Notes: generated by a model not told the origin, from the letters alone. A stretch of 64,000 nucleotides of DNA from Ramlibacter algicola (GCF_016641735.1 NZ_JAEDAO010000001.1:3658001-3722000); one strand, 5' to 3'. Counted from the first letter of the stretch, positions 1-8,502 are shown. Program-made: numbers and translations.

Positions 1-610
1 CCAGCGCATGGCCTTCGGGCGCGGGCAGGCGCAACACGACGGTGCCGACGGGCAGCAGCGTGTTGCCGTCGATGACCTCGAAGCAGTCGTCGCCCGCGAA
101 CGGCCGCAGCCCGATGCGCGGGTTCGACGCCGACAGGCCGGTGCCCTGCGCCTTCCAGTACGCCTCCAGCGCGGTCCATTGCAGGAACAGGTCCACCGGT
201 TCGGCGTCGGGCAGCGCGACCACGAAGGGGTCGAGCACCGAGGCCTGCACCGACGCATTCACGGTTTCCACGTCCACACCCAGGCGCGTGACGCGGCCCA
301 CCGCGCAAGCGACGAGGCCGCGGCTGCGCGTGAGGCTGAAGGCGGGCGCCTCTGGCGCATCGAGCAGCACGGGGCGGCCGTGGGCGGCGGTGCCGAAACG
401 CAACTCGCTCGGGTCCGCGCCGAGCGCGGTGCCGAGCGCCATGCGGCGCAGGGCGTGAGCGAGGATGAAGGCGTTGCGGTCGACGTCGAAGCGGAACGCA
501 TCGGCGCGTTCACGCTCGCCGGCATCCAGCAGCGCGCGCAGGGTCTCGCACGCGGAGGCGCCGACGCCGTCCGGCCGTGCCGTCCACACCTCGATCGCCC
601 CAACCTGCAT
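1..610 (-). CDS. 4'-phosphopantetheinyl transferase, Sfp type (3' end outside window)
   Basis: Moves the 4'-phosphopantetheine arm of CoA onto carrier-protein domains (acyl, peptidyl or aryl carriers) in the cytoplasm. The frame is open from an ATG at 610, preceded by a GGGAG ribosome site, to the window edge: 203 codons visible. The family motifs are clear: FSLTRSRG near residue 94, GVDVE at 111-115 (Mg-binding Asp and Glu) and WTALEAYWKAQG from 145, with Glu149 and Lys153 matching the second WxxKEAxxK-like motif. It is divergent from the deacetylase gene to its right. The target carrier protein cannot be told from this window. Confidence 0.88.
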   Translation of the reverse strand, partial: MQVGAIEVWTARPDGVGASACETLRALLDAGERERADAFRFDVDRNAFILAHALRRMALGTALGADPSELRFGTAAHGRPVLLDAPEAPAFSLTRSRGLVACAVGRVTRLGVDVETVNASVQASVLDPFVVALPDAEPVDLFLQWTALEAYWKAQGTGLSASNPRIGLRPFAGDDCFEVIDGNTLLPVGTVVLRLPAPEGHAL

Positions 611-774
611 CGGACTCCCTGGTTGCATTTCCTGACGCGGCGATGGTGCCGGTCAGGCAAGCCCTTGTGCGCTTCAGTGGCCCGGACGGACTACGGCTCC
701 CGCGCGCGTGCGTTGCGTCGAGCAAACTCGTGCGCATGTCGAAGGCCGAGCCACCGGACCGCGGCGCCCCACGG

Positions 775-1539
775 ATGAGTCGCGCGGCGATTCCCATCCT
801 GTCGTACCACCAGGTCGACCGGCCGCCGCCGCGTGGCACGCCGGTGCGGTCGCTCGTGTTGCCGCCATGGCGGCTTGCAGCGCAGCTGCAGGCGTTGCGC
901 GCCCTCGGCTGGCAGGGCCTGTCGATGCGCGAGCTGCAACCGTACCTGCGCGGCGAGCGCCACGGCAAGGTCGTCGGGATCACTTTCGACGATGGTTACC
1001 GCAACAACCTGCGGCACGCGCTGCCGGTGCTGCAACGGCTGGGCTTCAGCGCGACGGTGTTCATGGTCAGCGGCCAGCTCGGCGGCACGAACGCGTGGGA
1101 CCACGCGCTGGGCGTGCCGCCATCACCGCTGATGACCGCGGCGGAACTGCGCGAATGGATCGACGCCGGCATGGAGGTGGGCTCGCACACGCGCAACCAC
1201 GTGAACCTCGCGCAGTGCGACGACACGACCGCGCGCGAGGAGATCACCGGTTCGCGGCTCGACCTCGAGGACGTGCTGGGCGTCCCGGTGCGCAGCTTCT
1301 GCTACCCCTACGGCGGCCACCGCGCCGAGCACGCCGAGATGGTCCGCGAAGCCGGCTACACCAGCGCCACCACGATCGTCAGCGCGCGCACGCAGGAGGG
1401 CGATGACATGTTCCGGTTGCCGCGCGTGTCCGTGGAACTCGACGACCCGATCGCGCGGACCGTGCTGCACGTCGCCACGCCCTGGCTGGAGTGGCGTTCC
1501 CGCCGCCGTGGTGCGGCCGCCTTGCCGGCGGCCTGTTGA
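775..1539 (+). CDS. Polysaccharide deacetylase (NodB homology domain)
   Basis: A 254-residue carbohydrate esterase family 4 protein, expected to remove N-acetyl groups from a glycan. NodB motif 1 is TFDDGY (the catalytic base Asp and metal Asp pair) and motif 2 is SHTRNH with the two metal-binding His; RSFCYPYGG is the usual motif 3 region. No signal peptide is evident with the chosen start. I chose ATG 775 because homology-like sequence (IPILSYHQV) begins five residues later; in-frame ATG 736 is an alternative and neither has a good Shine-Dalgarno. The stop at 1539 runs straight into a family A hairpin repeat. Confidence 0.85.
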   Translation: MSRAAIPILSYHQVDRPPPRGTPVRSLVLPPWRLAAQLQALRALGWQGLSMRELQPYLRGERHGKVVGITFDDGYRNNLRHALPVLQRLGFSATVFMVSGQLGGTNAWDHALGVPPSPLMTAAELREWIDAGMEVGSHTRNHVNLAQCDDTTAREEITGSRLDLEDVLGVPVRSFCYPYGGHRAEHAEMVREAGYTSATTIVSARTQEGDDMFRLPRVSVELDDPIARTVLHVATPWLEWRSRRRGAAALPAAC

Positions 1540-1541
1540 TT

Positions 1542-1665
1542 TCTCAACGCAGAGGGCAGGCAGAAGCGCAGAAGGAAGACAGAAGGAAGCAGATAGAGTG
1601 CAAAGAGGTTCGCTCCCTCTTTTTTCTGCGCCTTCTGTCCCTGTTCTGCGTCCTCTGCGTTGAGA
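1542..1665. repeat. Family A long inverted repeat, copy 1
   Basis: Imperfect hairpin of about 124 nt. The outermost arms TCTCAACGCAGAG (1542-1554) and CTCTGCGTTGAGA (1653-1665) are perfectly complementary over 13 bp; the inner arms are imperfect (GCAGAAGCGCAGAAGGAAG against CTTCTGCGC-type sequence). The left arm is almost pure purine with AC, the right arm pyrimidine-rich. It exactly fills the gap between two convergent stop codons (deacetylase stop at 1539 and fdhD stop at 1666-1668), so it could act as a bidirectional terminator. Related copies lie at 8503, 19446 and 29817. Confidence 0.8.
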
Positions 1666-2481
1666 TCAGGCTGCGATAAGCAGCCGCTCCTTGCCCGTGT
1701 AGCAGAGGAACCGCCTGTTCAGCGCGCGGCCGATGGTGCACAGGCCCAGGCGGTCGGCGATGGACCAGCCCATTTCGGTCATGCCACTGCGGGACACGAC
1801 GATCGCCACGCCCATCTGGGCGGACTTGATCACCATCTCGCTCGTCAGCCGCCCCGTCGTGTAGAACACCAGCGGCTCCGCCCCGCGGTCGACGGGTTCG
1901 GGCCGCATCCACATCCAGCCCGCGATGGTGTCGATGGCGTTGTGGCGGCCGACGTCCTCGACGAACAGCAGCAGCTCGCTGCCGCGGAACAGCGCGCAGC
2001 CGTGCACCGAGCCGGCGGACTTGTACGTGCTCTCCTGCAGCCGGATCGCGTCGACGATGGCGTAGAGCGTGGCCTGCGTGAGCGTGGCGTCGGGCAAGCG
2101 CAGCGATTCCACCTCGTCCATCAGCGCGCCGAACACGCTGCCCTGGCCGCAGCCGGTGGTCACCACGCGCTTGCTGGTGCGTTCCTCGATGCGTTCGATG
2201 CCGCTGCGGGTCTTCACCGCGGCGCTGCCGACTTCCCAGTCGACGGTGACCGACTCGACCTCGTCGAGCGACCGCACGAGCCGCTGGTTGCGCAGGTAGC
2301 CGAGCACCAGCCACTCGGGATGCGCGCCCAGCGTCATCAGCGTGACGAGTTCGCGCTTGTCGACATAGACGGTGAGGTCGCGCTCGGCCGGGATGGCGAC
2401 GTGCTGCGCCTGGCCGGTCTCGTCGACGGCTTCGATGGTGCGGGTGAGGGGCGCGGTGGCCTGGGTCAGGCGAGGCAGCAT
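1666..2481 (-). CDS. fdhD: Formate dehydrogenase accessory sulfurtransferase FdhD
   Basis: 271 residues. In E. coli FdhD carries sulfur from IscS to the molybdenum cofactor and so makes formate dehydrogenase active. Family segments are seen throughout (ERDLTVYVDKRELVTLMT near the start, GCALFRG and VEDVGRHNAIDTIAGW in the middle, VSRSGMTEMGWSIA towards the end). The loop that carries the CxxC pair in E. coli reads TTGCGQGS here, with one cysteine only (Cys111). It is the last gene of the formate dehydrogenase operon on this strand, 44 nt after the preceding small gene. The stop codon touches the family A repeat. Confidence 0.93.
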   Translation of the reverse strand: MLPRLTQATAPLTRTIEAVDETGQAQHVAIPAERDLTVYVDKRELVTLMTLGAHPEWLVLGYLRNQRLVRSLDEVESVTVDWEVGSAAVKTRSGIERIEERTSKRVVTTGCGQGSVFGALMDEVESLRLPDATLTQATLYAIVDAIRLQESTYKSAGSVHGCALFRGSELLLFVEDVGRHNAIDTIAGWMWMRPEPVDRGAEPLVFYTTGRLTSEMVIKSAQMGVAIVVSRSGMTEMGWSIADRLGLCTIGRALNRRFLCYTGKERLLIAA

Positions 2482-2525
2482 CGCGCGAGTGTCGCACCGG
2501 CCCGGAGGCCGGCGCGGCACGGGGC

Positions 2526-2975
2526 CTAGTTGGCCGACTTCTTGGCCGGCTGCATCTGGCCCGACGTCGCGTTGACGCTGGGCGGCTTGGTCGCGGTGCC
2601 GGCGGGCGAGTGCGCGCCGGAGGTTTCCAGCGGCGTCTCCTTCGGCGCGTTGGACGCGAACGGGCCGGGGTCGGTGCACGGCGGCGGGACGGACGCTGCG
2701 ACCGGCGTCGACGTCGGCCCGGAGGCGGCGCCCGCGGGCTTGGACGCCGCGGCAGCGGACGCCTTGGCGGCGGACTTGTTGCCGTACTTGGCGGCGATCA
2801 CGTCCTGCGACTTGCACAGCTTGTACGAGTCGACCTTGGTCTGCCACGCGGTCTTGGCAGCGGCTTCGGCGGCCTTGGACTTGGCCGCCTCGTCCTGCGG
2901 CGGGGCCGGGATCTTGGCGGAAGCGACGCCGCCGAGGGCGGCCAGCAGCAGGGCGGGAAGGAGGCGCTGGATCAT
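2526..2975 (-). CDS. Small secreted Ala/Pro/Ser-rich protein of the formate dehydrogenase operon
   Basis: 149 residues with a Sec-type signal peptide (LLPALLLAALGGVASA, cleavage expected after ASA). The mature part is low-complexity, rich in Ala, Lys, Ser and Pro, with two cysteines (SYKLCKSQ and PPPCTDPG) that could pair. No catalytic motif is recognised and no function is proposed. It lies between the cytochrome b subunit gene (15 nt away) and fdhD, all on the same strand, so co-transcription is likely. It may be periplasmic and specific to this group's formate dehydrogenase clusters. Confidence 0.75.
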   Translation of the reverse strand: MIQRLLPALLLAALGGVASAKIPAPPQDEAAKSKAAEAAAKTAWQTKVDSYKLCKSQDVIAAKYGNKSAAKASAAAASKPAGAASGPTSTPVAASVPPPCTDPGPFASNAPKETPLETSGAHSPAGTATKPPSVNATSGQMQPAKKSAN

Positions 2976-2990
2976 GGTCGTGTCTCGCGG

Positions 2991-4226
2991 TCAGGCGGCT
3001 CGGGCAGGTTCGGCGGGGACCGCCGGCTGCGTGCTGCGTTCGGCGGGGATCTTGCCCGCCCGGATGTCGTCGTACCAGTAGGCGTGGTGCTCTTTCGCCC
3101 AGGCCTCGCCCACCCAGCCGCGGCGCATGGCGGTGTACGCGCCGCGCATGCCGATGGTGCCGATGTAGATGTGGCCCAGGAACACCACGATCATCAGCAT
3201 CGTCGAGACGGCGTGGACCATGTGCGCGTACTGCATCGCCTGGCGGTCGTACGTGATGGCGGGCCACAGCTTGTCGAGCACCAGGCCGGAGGTGGTGACG
3301 AAGAAGCCGAGCAGCAGCACGCCGCCCCAGAACACCAGCTTCTCGCCCGCGTTGAAGCGGTGCGACGGCAGCTCGCCGTTCGGGTCCCTGGACAGCATGC
3401 CGCCCAGGCGCAGCGCCCAGCGCATGTCGCCCTTGCGCGGGAAGTTGTCGCGCAGGAAGGTGACGAAGATGATGATGAGGGACACGACGAACAGCGGGCC
3501 GACGAAGTTGTGCAGGTTCTTCAGCGCGTACGTGAGCCAGCCGAACAGCTGGCCGCCGATCAGCGGCAACAGGAAGAACTTGCCGAACGCCATCACCAGG
3601 CCGGAGATCGCCAGGATGCTGAACGCGATGGCGTTCGCCCAGTGCGCGGCGCGCTCGAACGGCGTGAAGCGCTCGATGCGGGCGCCGCCGTCGAGCGCGT
3701 CGCTGTGGCCCAGCGGCCCGCGGGCGAAATAGAAGATCGCCAGCGCGCCCAGCACGATCAGCACCAGGGAGCCGCCGTAGGGGATGAGCCAGTTGTTGCG
3801 CACCTGCCGCCACGCTTCGCCGGCGGTGGTGTGGCGCGAACCCGGGTAGGTCACGAACGGCTGCACCAGCACGCCGGCCTCCGGCGCTTCGGACTTCGGC
3901 AGCGACGTGTAGCCCTGCGCGCCGGCGCCGACCGCGCGCCACATCGGCGCGTTGTTGCCCGGCTGGACCTTGGCGCGCTCGCCATTGGTCTGCTTGGCGT
4001 AGTCCGGCTCGTTGCTCGCGTCCTTGATCGTGAAGATGTTCTGGCCCTGGATGCCGCCGAGCCCGCCGGCCGCGGGGGCCGACGCGGCCGCCGCCGCAGG
4101 TGCCGCCGGCCTGGCGCCGGCCGTCGTGCTGTCCGCCGGCTGGTTGGCCTGCGCGAACGCACCGCCCATCACGAGCGCCAGTGCGGCGCCTGCGATCCAG
4201 CGTGCGAGTTCAGTTGACCTTGACAT
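2991..4226 (-). CDS. Formate dehydrogenase gamma subunit (membrane cytochrome b)
   Basis: 411 residues. It anchors the enzyme in the inner membrane and passes electrons from the FeS subunit through two b hemes to quinone. A signal peptide (residues 1-25) is followed by an Ala/Pro-rich periplasmic stretch, then a membrane segment near 150-168 and the four-helix cytochrome b domain. Candidate heme ligands are His195 (ERAAHWAN), LHNFVGP, AHMVHAVSTM and GHIYIGTIG. The N-terminal periplasmic extension is longer than in E. coli FdnI. Its start overlaps the end of the small lipoprotein gene by 17 nt. Confidence 0.9.
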   Translation of the reverse strand: MSRSTELARWIAGAALALVMGGAFAQANQPADSTTAGARPAAPAAAAASAPAAGGLGGIQGQNIFTIKDASNEPDYAKQTNGERAKVQPGNNAPMWRAVGAGAQGYTSLPKSEAPEAGVLVQPFVTYPGSRHTTAGEAWRQVRNNWLIPYGGSLVLIVLGALAIFYFARGPLGHSDALDGGARIERFTPFERAAHWANAIAFSILAISGLVMAFGKFFLLPLIGGQLFGWLTYALKNLHNFVGPLFVVSLIIIFVTFLRDNFPRKGDMRWALRLGGMLSRDPNGELPSHRFNAGEKLVFWGGVLLLGFFVTTSGLVLDKLWPAITYDRQAMQYAHMVHAVSTMLMIVVFLGHIYIGTIGMRGAYTAMRRGWVGEAWAKEHHAYWYDDIRAGKIPAERSTQPAVPAEPARAA

Positions 4227-4434
4227 AGTCGTTCTGCCCCGCGGCGCGGACCTTCATCTGCTGCTCCCAGGCGGCCTTGTCGCCGGCCTTCCAGGTGCCG
4301 GCCTGGAAAGCGGCCACGCCGGTGCCTTGCGAGGGCGACGTGTCGGGACGGTTGCCGCTGCGCAGCGTCTGCGGCTTGTCGCCGCACGCGGCCAGCGCGA
4401 ACGCGCAGGCCGCCAGGAGGATCGCGTGCTTCAT
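4210..4434 (-). CDS. Small lipoprotein in the formate dehydrogenase operon
   Basis: 74 residues with a lipobox (FALAAC, Cys at 17), so a lipid-anchored periplasmic protein is expected. The mature part is short and polar (WKAGDKAAWEQQMKVRAAGQN). No known domain is recognised. It overlaps the FeS subunit gene upstream by 4 nt (ATGA type) and the gamma subunit gene downstream by 17 nt, so it is translationally coupled to both and probably needed in step with the complex. Its role is unknown. Confidence 0.72.
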   Translation of the reverse strand: MKHAILLAACAFALAACGDKPQTLRSGNRPDTSPSQGTGVAAFQAGTWKAGDKAAWEQQMKVRAAGQNDYVKVN

Positions 4435-5051
4435 GACTTGGTCCCCGTGGGTGCGGCCGCCTGCTGCTGGGTGCCGTAGGCGGTGCCCCAGCCCCAGACT
4501 TCAGCGCCCTTGCCGCGCTTGACGACCCGGTTGCGGAAGATGTCGGCGACCACGTCGCCGTCGCCGGCGAGCAGCGCCTTGGTGGAGCACATCTCGGCGC
4601 AGGCGGGCAGCTTGCCTTCGGCCAGGCGGTTGCGGCCGTACTTGTCGAACTCGGCCTCCGAGCCGTTGGCCTCGGGGCCGCCGGCGCAGAACGTGCACTT
4701 GTCCATCTTGCCGCGCACGCCGAACGTGCCCGACGCCGGGAACTGTGGCGCGCCGAACGGGCAGGCGTAGCTGCAGTAGCCGCAACCGATGCACACGTCC
4801 TTGTCGTGCAGCACGACGCCTTCCTCGGTGCGGTAGAAGCAGTTGACCGGGCACACCGCCATGCAGGGCGCGTCCGAGCAGTGCATGCAGGCGACCGAGA
4901 TCGACTTCTCGCCGGGCACGCCGTCATTGAGCGTGACGACTCGGCGGCGGTTCACGCCCCAGGGGATCTCGTGCTCGTTCTTGCACGCGGTGACGCAGCC
5001 GTTGCATTCGATGCAGCGTTCCGCGTCGCAGATGAATTTCATTCGGGCCAT
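4431..5051 (-). CDS. fdh3B: Formate dehydrogenase beta subunit, four [4Fe-4S] ferredoxin
   Basis: 206 residues. Carries electrons from the molybdenum subunit to the cytochrome b subunit. Four cysteine groups are visible: CIECNGCVTAC with KNE, CMHCSDAPCMAVCP, CIGCGYCSYACP, and CTFCAG paired with PACAEMC near residue 155. It lacks the long C-terminal membrane helix of E. coli FdnH, as expected for the FDH3 type. A GAGGGAG site precedes the ATG. It follows the catalytic subunit gene by 15 nt. Confidence 0.93.
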   Translation of the reverse strand: MARMKFICDAERCIECNGCVTACKNEHEIPWGVNRRRVVTLNDGVPGEKSISVACMHCSDAPCMAVCPVNCFYRTEEGVVLHDKDVCIGCGYCSYACPFGAPQFPASGTFGVRGKMDKCTFCAGGPEANGSEAEFDKYGRNRLAEGKLPACAEMCSTKALLAGDGDVVADIFRNRVVKRGKGAEVWGWGTAYGTQQQAAAPTGTKS

Positions 5052-5066
5052 GGTCGTCTCCCTCGA

Positions 5067-8051
5067 TCAGGCGGTGAACCGCTCGATGTTGCAGATCGTG
5101 GTCTTCGTCTCCTGCATCATCGTGACGGAGTCGTAGCCGTAAGTCGTCGCGGTGTTGACCGCCTCGCCGCGCACCACCGGGTGGGCACCCGCCGGGTAGT
5201 ACGGCAGCATGTCGACGCCCTGCCAGCGGCCGGAGAAGTGGAACGGCATCCACACGGTATCGGGGCCGACGCGCTCGGTGACCAGCGCCTGCACCTTCAG
5301 CTTGGCGCCAGTCGGGCTGTGCAGCCAGACGAATTCGCCGTTGCGGATGCCGCGGTCGGCGGCCGCCTTCGGGTTGATCTCCACGAAGGCTTCCTGCTGC
5401 AGCTCGGCCAGCCACGGGTTGGACCGCGTCTCTTCGCCGCCGCCTTCGTACTCGACCAGGCGGCCCGAGCTGAGGATCAGCGGGAACTTCTGCGCGACGT
5501 TGTCGGCCAGGTTCTTCTGCTGCAGCGTCTTGTACAGCGTGGGCAGGCGCCAGAACGCCTTCTTGTCGTCGTGCGTCGGGTACTTGGCGACGAGGTCCGG
5601 CCGCGTGCTGTAGATCGGCTCGCGGTGCTGCGGGATGCCGTCCGGGAAGTTCCAGACGATCGCGCGCGCCTTGGCGTTGCCGAAGCAGTGGCAGCCGTGG
5701 TTCTTCATGGCCACGCGGATGATGCCGCCGGACATGTCGGTCTTCCAGTTCTTGCCCTCGGCCAGCGCCTTCTCGGCATCGGTCAGTTCGTCCCACCAGC
5801 CCAGCTTCTTGAGCAGGACGTGGTCGAACTCGGGGTAGCCGGTCTGGATGTCCGCGCCCTTGGACGCGGAGCCGTCCTCGGCCAGCAGGTTGACGCCGTC
5901 CTTCTCGACACCGAAGTTGGCGCGGAAGTTGCCGCCGCCGTCCATGACGTGCTGGTTGGTGTTGTACAGGACGTGCGTGCCGGGGTGCTTGAGCTCCGGC
6001 GTGCCGTAGCAGGGCCAGGGCAGGCCGAAGTAGTCGCCGGCGATGTCGTAGCCGGTTTCCTTGTCGACCCAGCTGCCCTTGGCGCGCAGCGACTTGACGT
6101 CGAACATGTGCATGCCGCGCATGTGCGCCTTCAGCCGCTCGGGGCTCTGGCCCGTGTAGCCGATGGTCCAGTTGGTCTTGTTGATCTCGCGCAGGATGTC
6201 CTCGGGCACCGGTTCGTCCAGTCCCTTGACCTTCTGCATCTTGAAGTTCTTGACCAGTTCCTTGCCGAAGCCGAGCTTCTCGGCCAGCTGGTACATGATC
6301 ATGTGGTCGCTGCGGCTCTCCCACAGCGGATCGATCACCTTCTCGCGCCACTGCAGCGAGCGGTTGGACGCCGTCACCGAGCCGCTGGTCTCGAACTGCG
6401 TCGCGGCCGGCAGCAGGTACACCGCGCGGTTCGGGTTGAGGTCGCCCTCCTTGCCCGGCATGGCGGCCATGGCCGCGGTGGCCGACGGGTACGGGTCGAT
6501 GACGACGAGCAGGTCCAGCTTGTCCATCGCCTTCTTCATCTCGTAGCCGCGCGACTGCGAGTTGGGCGCGTGGCCCCAGTAGACGACGCCGCGCAGGTTG
6601 GAGTCCTGGTCGATCAGCTCGTTCTTCTCCAGCACGCCGTCGATCCAGCGCGAGACGGTCATGCCCGGCTTGGTCATCATCGTCGGGCTGGCGTAGCGGG
6701 CCTTGATCCAGTCGTAGTCGACGCCCCAGCCCTTGGCGAAGTGGCGCCAGGAGCCTTCGGCCAGGCCGTAGTAGCCGGGCAGCGAGTCGGGGTTGGGCCC
6801 GATGTCGGTGGCGCCCTGCACGTTGTCGTGGCCGCGGAAGATGTTCGCGCCGCCGCCGGACACGCCGATGTTGCCCAGCGCGAGCTGCAGGATGCAGGTG
6901 GCGCGCACCATCGCGTTGCCGATGGAGTGCTGCGTCTGGCCCATGCACCACACGATGGTGGACGGGCGGTTCATCGCCAGCGTCTCGGCGGCCTTGAACA
7001 CCTGGTCCTCGGGCACGCCGCTGGCCTCGAACACCTTGTCGGGCGTCCACTTGGCGAGCACTTCCTCGCGGACCTTGTCCATGCCGTAGACGCGGTCGTT
7101 GATGTACTTCTTGTCTTCCCAGCCGTTCTTGAAGACGTGGTACAGGATGCCGAACAGCAGCGGGATGTCGCTGCCCGAGCGGAAGCGGATGTACTGGTCC
7201 GCCTTGGCGGCCGTGCGCGTGAAGCGCGGGTCGCACACGATCATCTTGGTGCCGTTCTCCTTGGCGTGCAGCATGTGCAGCATGGAGACGGGGTGCGCTT
7301 CGGCGGCGTTCGACCCGATGTACAGAGCAGCCTTGCTGTTCTGCATGTCGTTGTACGAGTTCGTCATCGCGCCGTAGCCCCACGTGTTGGCGACGCCGGC
7401 GACGGTGGTGGAGTGGCAGATGCGCGCCTGGTGGTCGCAGTTGTTGCTGCCCCACAGGCTGACGAACTTGCGCATCAGGTACGACTGCTCGTTGTTGTGC
7501 TTCGAGGAGCCGATCCAGAAGATCGAGTCGGGGCCGCTCGCCTTGCGCAGCTCCTGCATCTTCGCGGCGATCTCGTTGTAGGCCTGGTCCCAGCTGATGC
7601 GCTCGTACTTGCCGTTCACCAGCTTCATCGGGTAGCGCAGGCGGTACTCGCCGTGGCCGTGCTCGCGCAGCGCCGCGCCCTTGGCGCAGTGCGCGCCCAG
7701 GTTGATCGGCGAATCGAACACCGGTTCCTGGCGCACCCACACGCCGTTCTCGACCACCGCGTCGACCGCGCAGCCGACGGAGCAGTGCGAGCAGACGGTG
7801 CGCTTGATTTCGACCTTGCCCTGGCCGACCGCGGTTTCGCGGCCTTCGGCGGCCTTGGCCTTCTTGACCAGGGTCAGGCTGGAGGCGGCGAGGCCGACGC
7901 CGACGCCCAGGCCCGAGCGGCGCAGGAAGCTGCGGCGATCGAGCGTCGGGAGCGCGTGCGACAGGCCGCGCTGCAGGCTGTGGACGAAGGGCGAACGCGC
8001 GCCCTCGGCACGTGCCGGCGTGCCGGCGTGCGGTTTCTTGGTGAGCAGCAT
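5067..8051 (-). CDS. fdhA: Formate dehydrogenase alpha subunit, molybdopterin, Cys type, Tat-exported
   Basis: 994 residues. Oxidises formate to CO2 at a bis-MGD molybdenum (or tungsten) centre in the periplasm. The Tat signal has the twin Arg at 39-40 (DRRSFLRR) and a hydrophobic stretch to about 62. The proximal [4Fe-4S] is bound by Cys87, Cys90, Cys94 and Cys122. The metal ligand is Cys212 in ARICHSTTVAG, where E. coli FdnG has selenocysteine; there is no in-frame TGA. Co-located genes supply chaperone, FeS, membrane subunit and FdhD. A GGAG site lies 6 nt before the ATG. Confidence 0.96.
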   Translation of the reverse strand: MLLTKKPHAGTPARAEGARSPFVHSLQRGLSHALPTLDRRSFLRRSGLGVGVGLAASSLTLVKKAKAAEGRETAVGQGKVEIKRTVCSHCSVGCAVDAVVENGVWVRQEPVFDSPINLGAHCAKGAALREHGHGEYRLRYPMKLVNGKYERISWDQAYNEIAAKMQELRKASGPDSIFWIGSSKHNNEQSYLMRKFVSLWGSNNCDHQARICHSTTVAGVANTWGYGAMTNSYNDMQNSKAALYIGSNAAEAHPVSMLHMLHAKENGTKMIVCDPRFTRTAAKADQYIRFRSGSDIPLLFGILYHVFKNGWEDKKYINDRVYGMDKVREEVLAKWTPDKVFEASGVPEDQVFKAAETLAMNRPSTIVWCMGQTQHSIGNAMVRATCILQLALGNIGVSGGGANIFRGHDNVQGATDIGPNPDSLPGYYGLAEGSWRHFAKGWGVDYDWIKARYASPTMMTKPGMTVSRWIDGVLEKNELIDQDSNLRGVVYWGHAPNSQSRGYEMKKAMDKLDLLVVIDPYPSATAAMAAMPGKEGDLNPNRAVYLLPAATQFETSGSVTASNRSLQWREKVIDPLWESRSDHMIMYQLAEKLGFGKELVKNFKMQKVKGLDEPVPEDILREINKTNWTIGYTGQSPERLKAHMRGMHMFDVKSLRAKGSWVDKETGYDIAGDYFGLPWPCYGTPELKHPGTHVLYNTNQHVMDGGGNFRANFGVEKDGVNLLAEDGSASKGADIQTGYPEFDHVLLKKLGWWDELTDAEKALAEGKNWKTDMSGGIIRVAMKNHGCHCFGNAKARAIVWNFPDGIPQHREPIYSTRPDLVAKYPTHDDKKAFWRLPTLYKTLQQKNLADNVAQKFPLILSSGRLVEYEGGGEETRSNPWLAELQQEAFVEINPKAAADRGIRNGEFVWLHSPTGAKLKVQALVTERVGPDTVWMPFHFSGRWQGVDMLPYYPAGAHPVVRGEAVNTATTYGYDSVTMMQETKTTICNIERFTA

Positions 8052-8076
8052 GGTGGTCTCCGGGGAAGGCGGAGGG

Positions 8077-8286
8077 TTAGACGCGGGTGGTGCGGTAGTA
8101 GCGCTGGACGTGCTCGGAGAGCTCGTACCCGCCGCCTCGCGCGGGCGGCTCCTTCGGCGCTTTCACGAGGTCCGTGGCGGCTTCGCGCGCGCCGGGCAGC
8201 AGGGCCGCGGCGGTGGCGAGGGCGCCGGCGGTACCCGCACCGGCGAACAAGGTGCGGCGCGACAGCTTGCTGGGGGATTGCGGCAC
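8077..8286 (-). CDS. Small twin-arginine protein heading the formate dehydrogenase operon
   Basis: 69 residues, with a Tat-like signal at the N-terminus (LSRRTLFAGAGTAGALATAA) and a short charged tail ending YELSEHVQRYYRTTRV. This size and position match the formate-dehydrogenase-region Tat-target family known from other proteobacteria; the role of that family is not established as far as I know. It is the first gene of the structural operon, 25 nt before the catalytic subunit gene. It may assist Tat export or stay as a tiny subunit. Confidence 0.8.
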   Translation of the reverse strand: MPQSPSKLSRRTLFAGAGTAGALATAAALLPGAREAATDLVKAPKEPPARGGGYELSEHVQRYYRTTRV

Positions 8287-8502
8287 GGTTGTCTCCTATC
8301 TGGCCGGACGGGGGCCTATGCAGAGGCGAGCATAGACCCGCACGCACCAAAGAAGCGCGGGGGGAAACACGTACCCGAGCACGGTGGTCGGTGTAAGAGA
8401 AGTGTCAGCGAACTGTCGGGTCGGCCCGATGCATGCGAACAAATGGAATACAGCCCGCTGCCCGGACGTTCATCCGGACTGCTGCTGGCGCAGCAGGTCT
8501 CC
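8287..8502 (-). promoter_or_regulatory. Presumed promoter region of the formate dehydrogenase structural operon
   Basis: Part of the only gene-free stretch above 300 nt (8287-8632). It must carry the start signals for the minus-strand operon beginning at 8286. A perfect 6-bp inverted repeat, CTATGC (8316-8321) and GCATAG (8330-8335), lies about 35-50 nt upstream of the ATG and could be an operator or part of the 5' UTR. A second inverted repeat, CCGGA/TCCGG, is at 8462-8477. I could not identify a convincing -35/-10 pair. The rest of the stretch (8503-8632) holds a family A repeat. Confidence 0.4.

Noticed and set aside
5067..8051. Selenocysteine in formate dehydrogenase
   Set aside because: The frame has no internal TGA; the metal ligand position is a TGC/TGT cysteine (Cys212).
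4806..8396. Plus-strand open frame of 1196 codons opposite the formate dehydrogenase genes
   Set aside because: Composition shadow of fdhA and fdh3B, which have full cofactor motifs.
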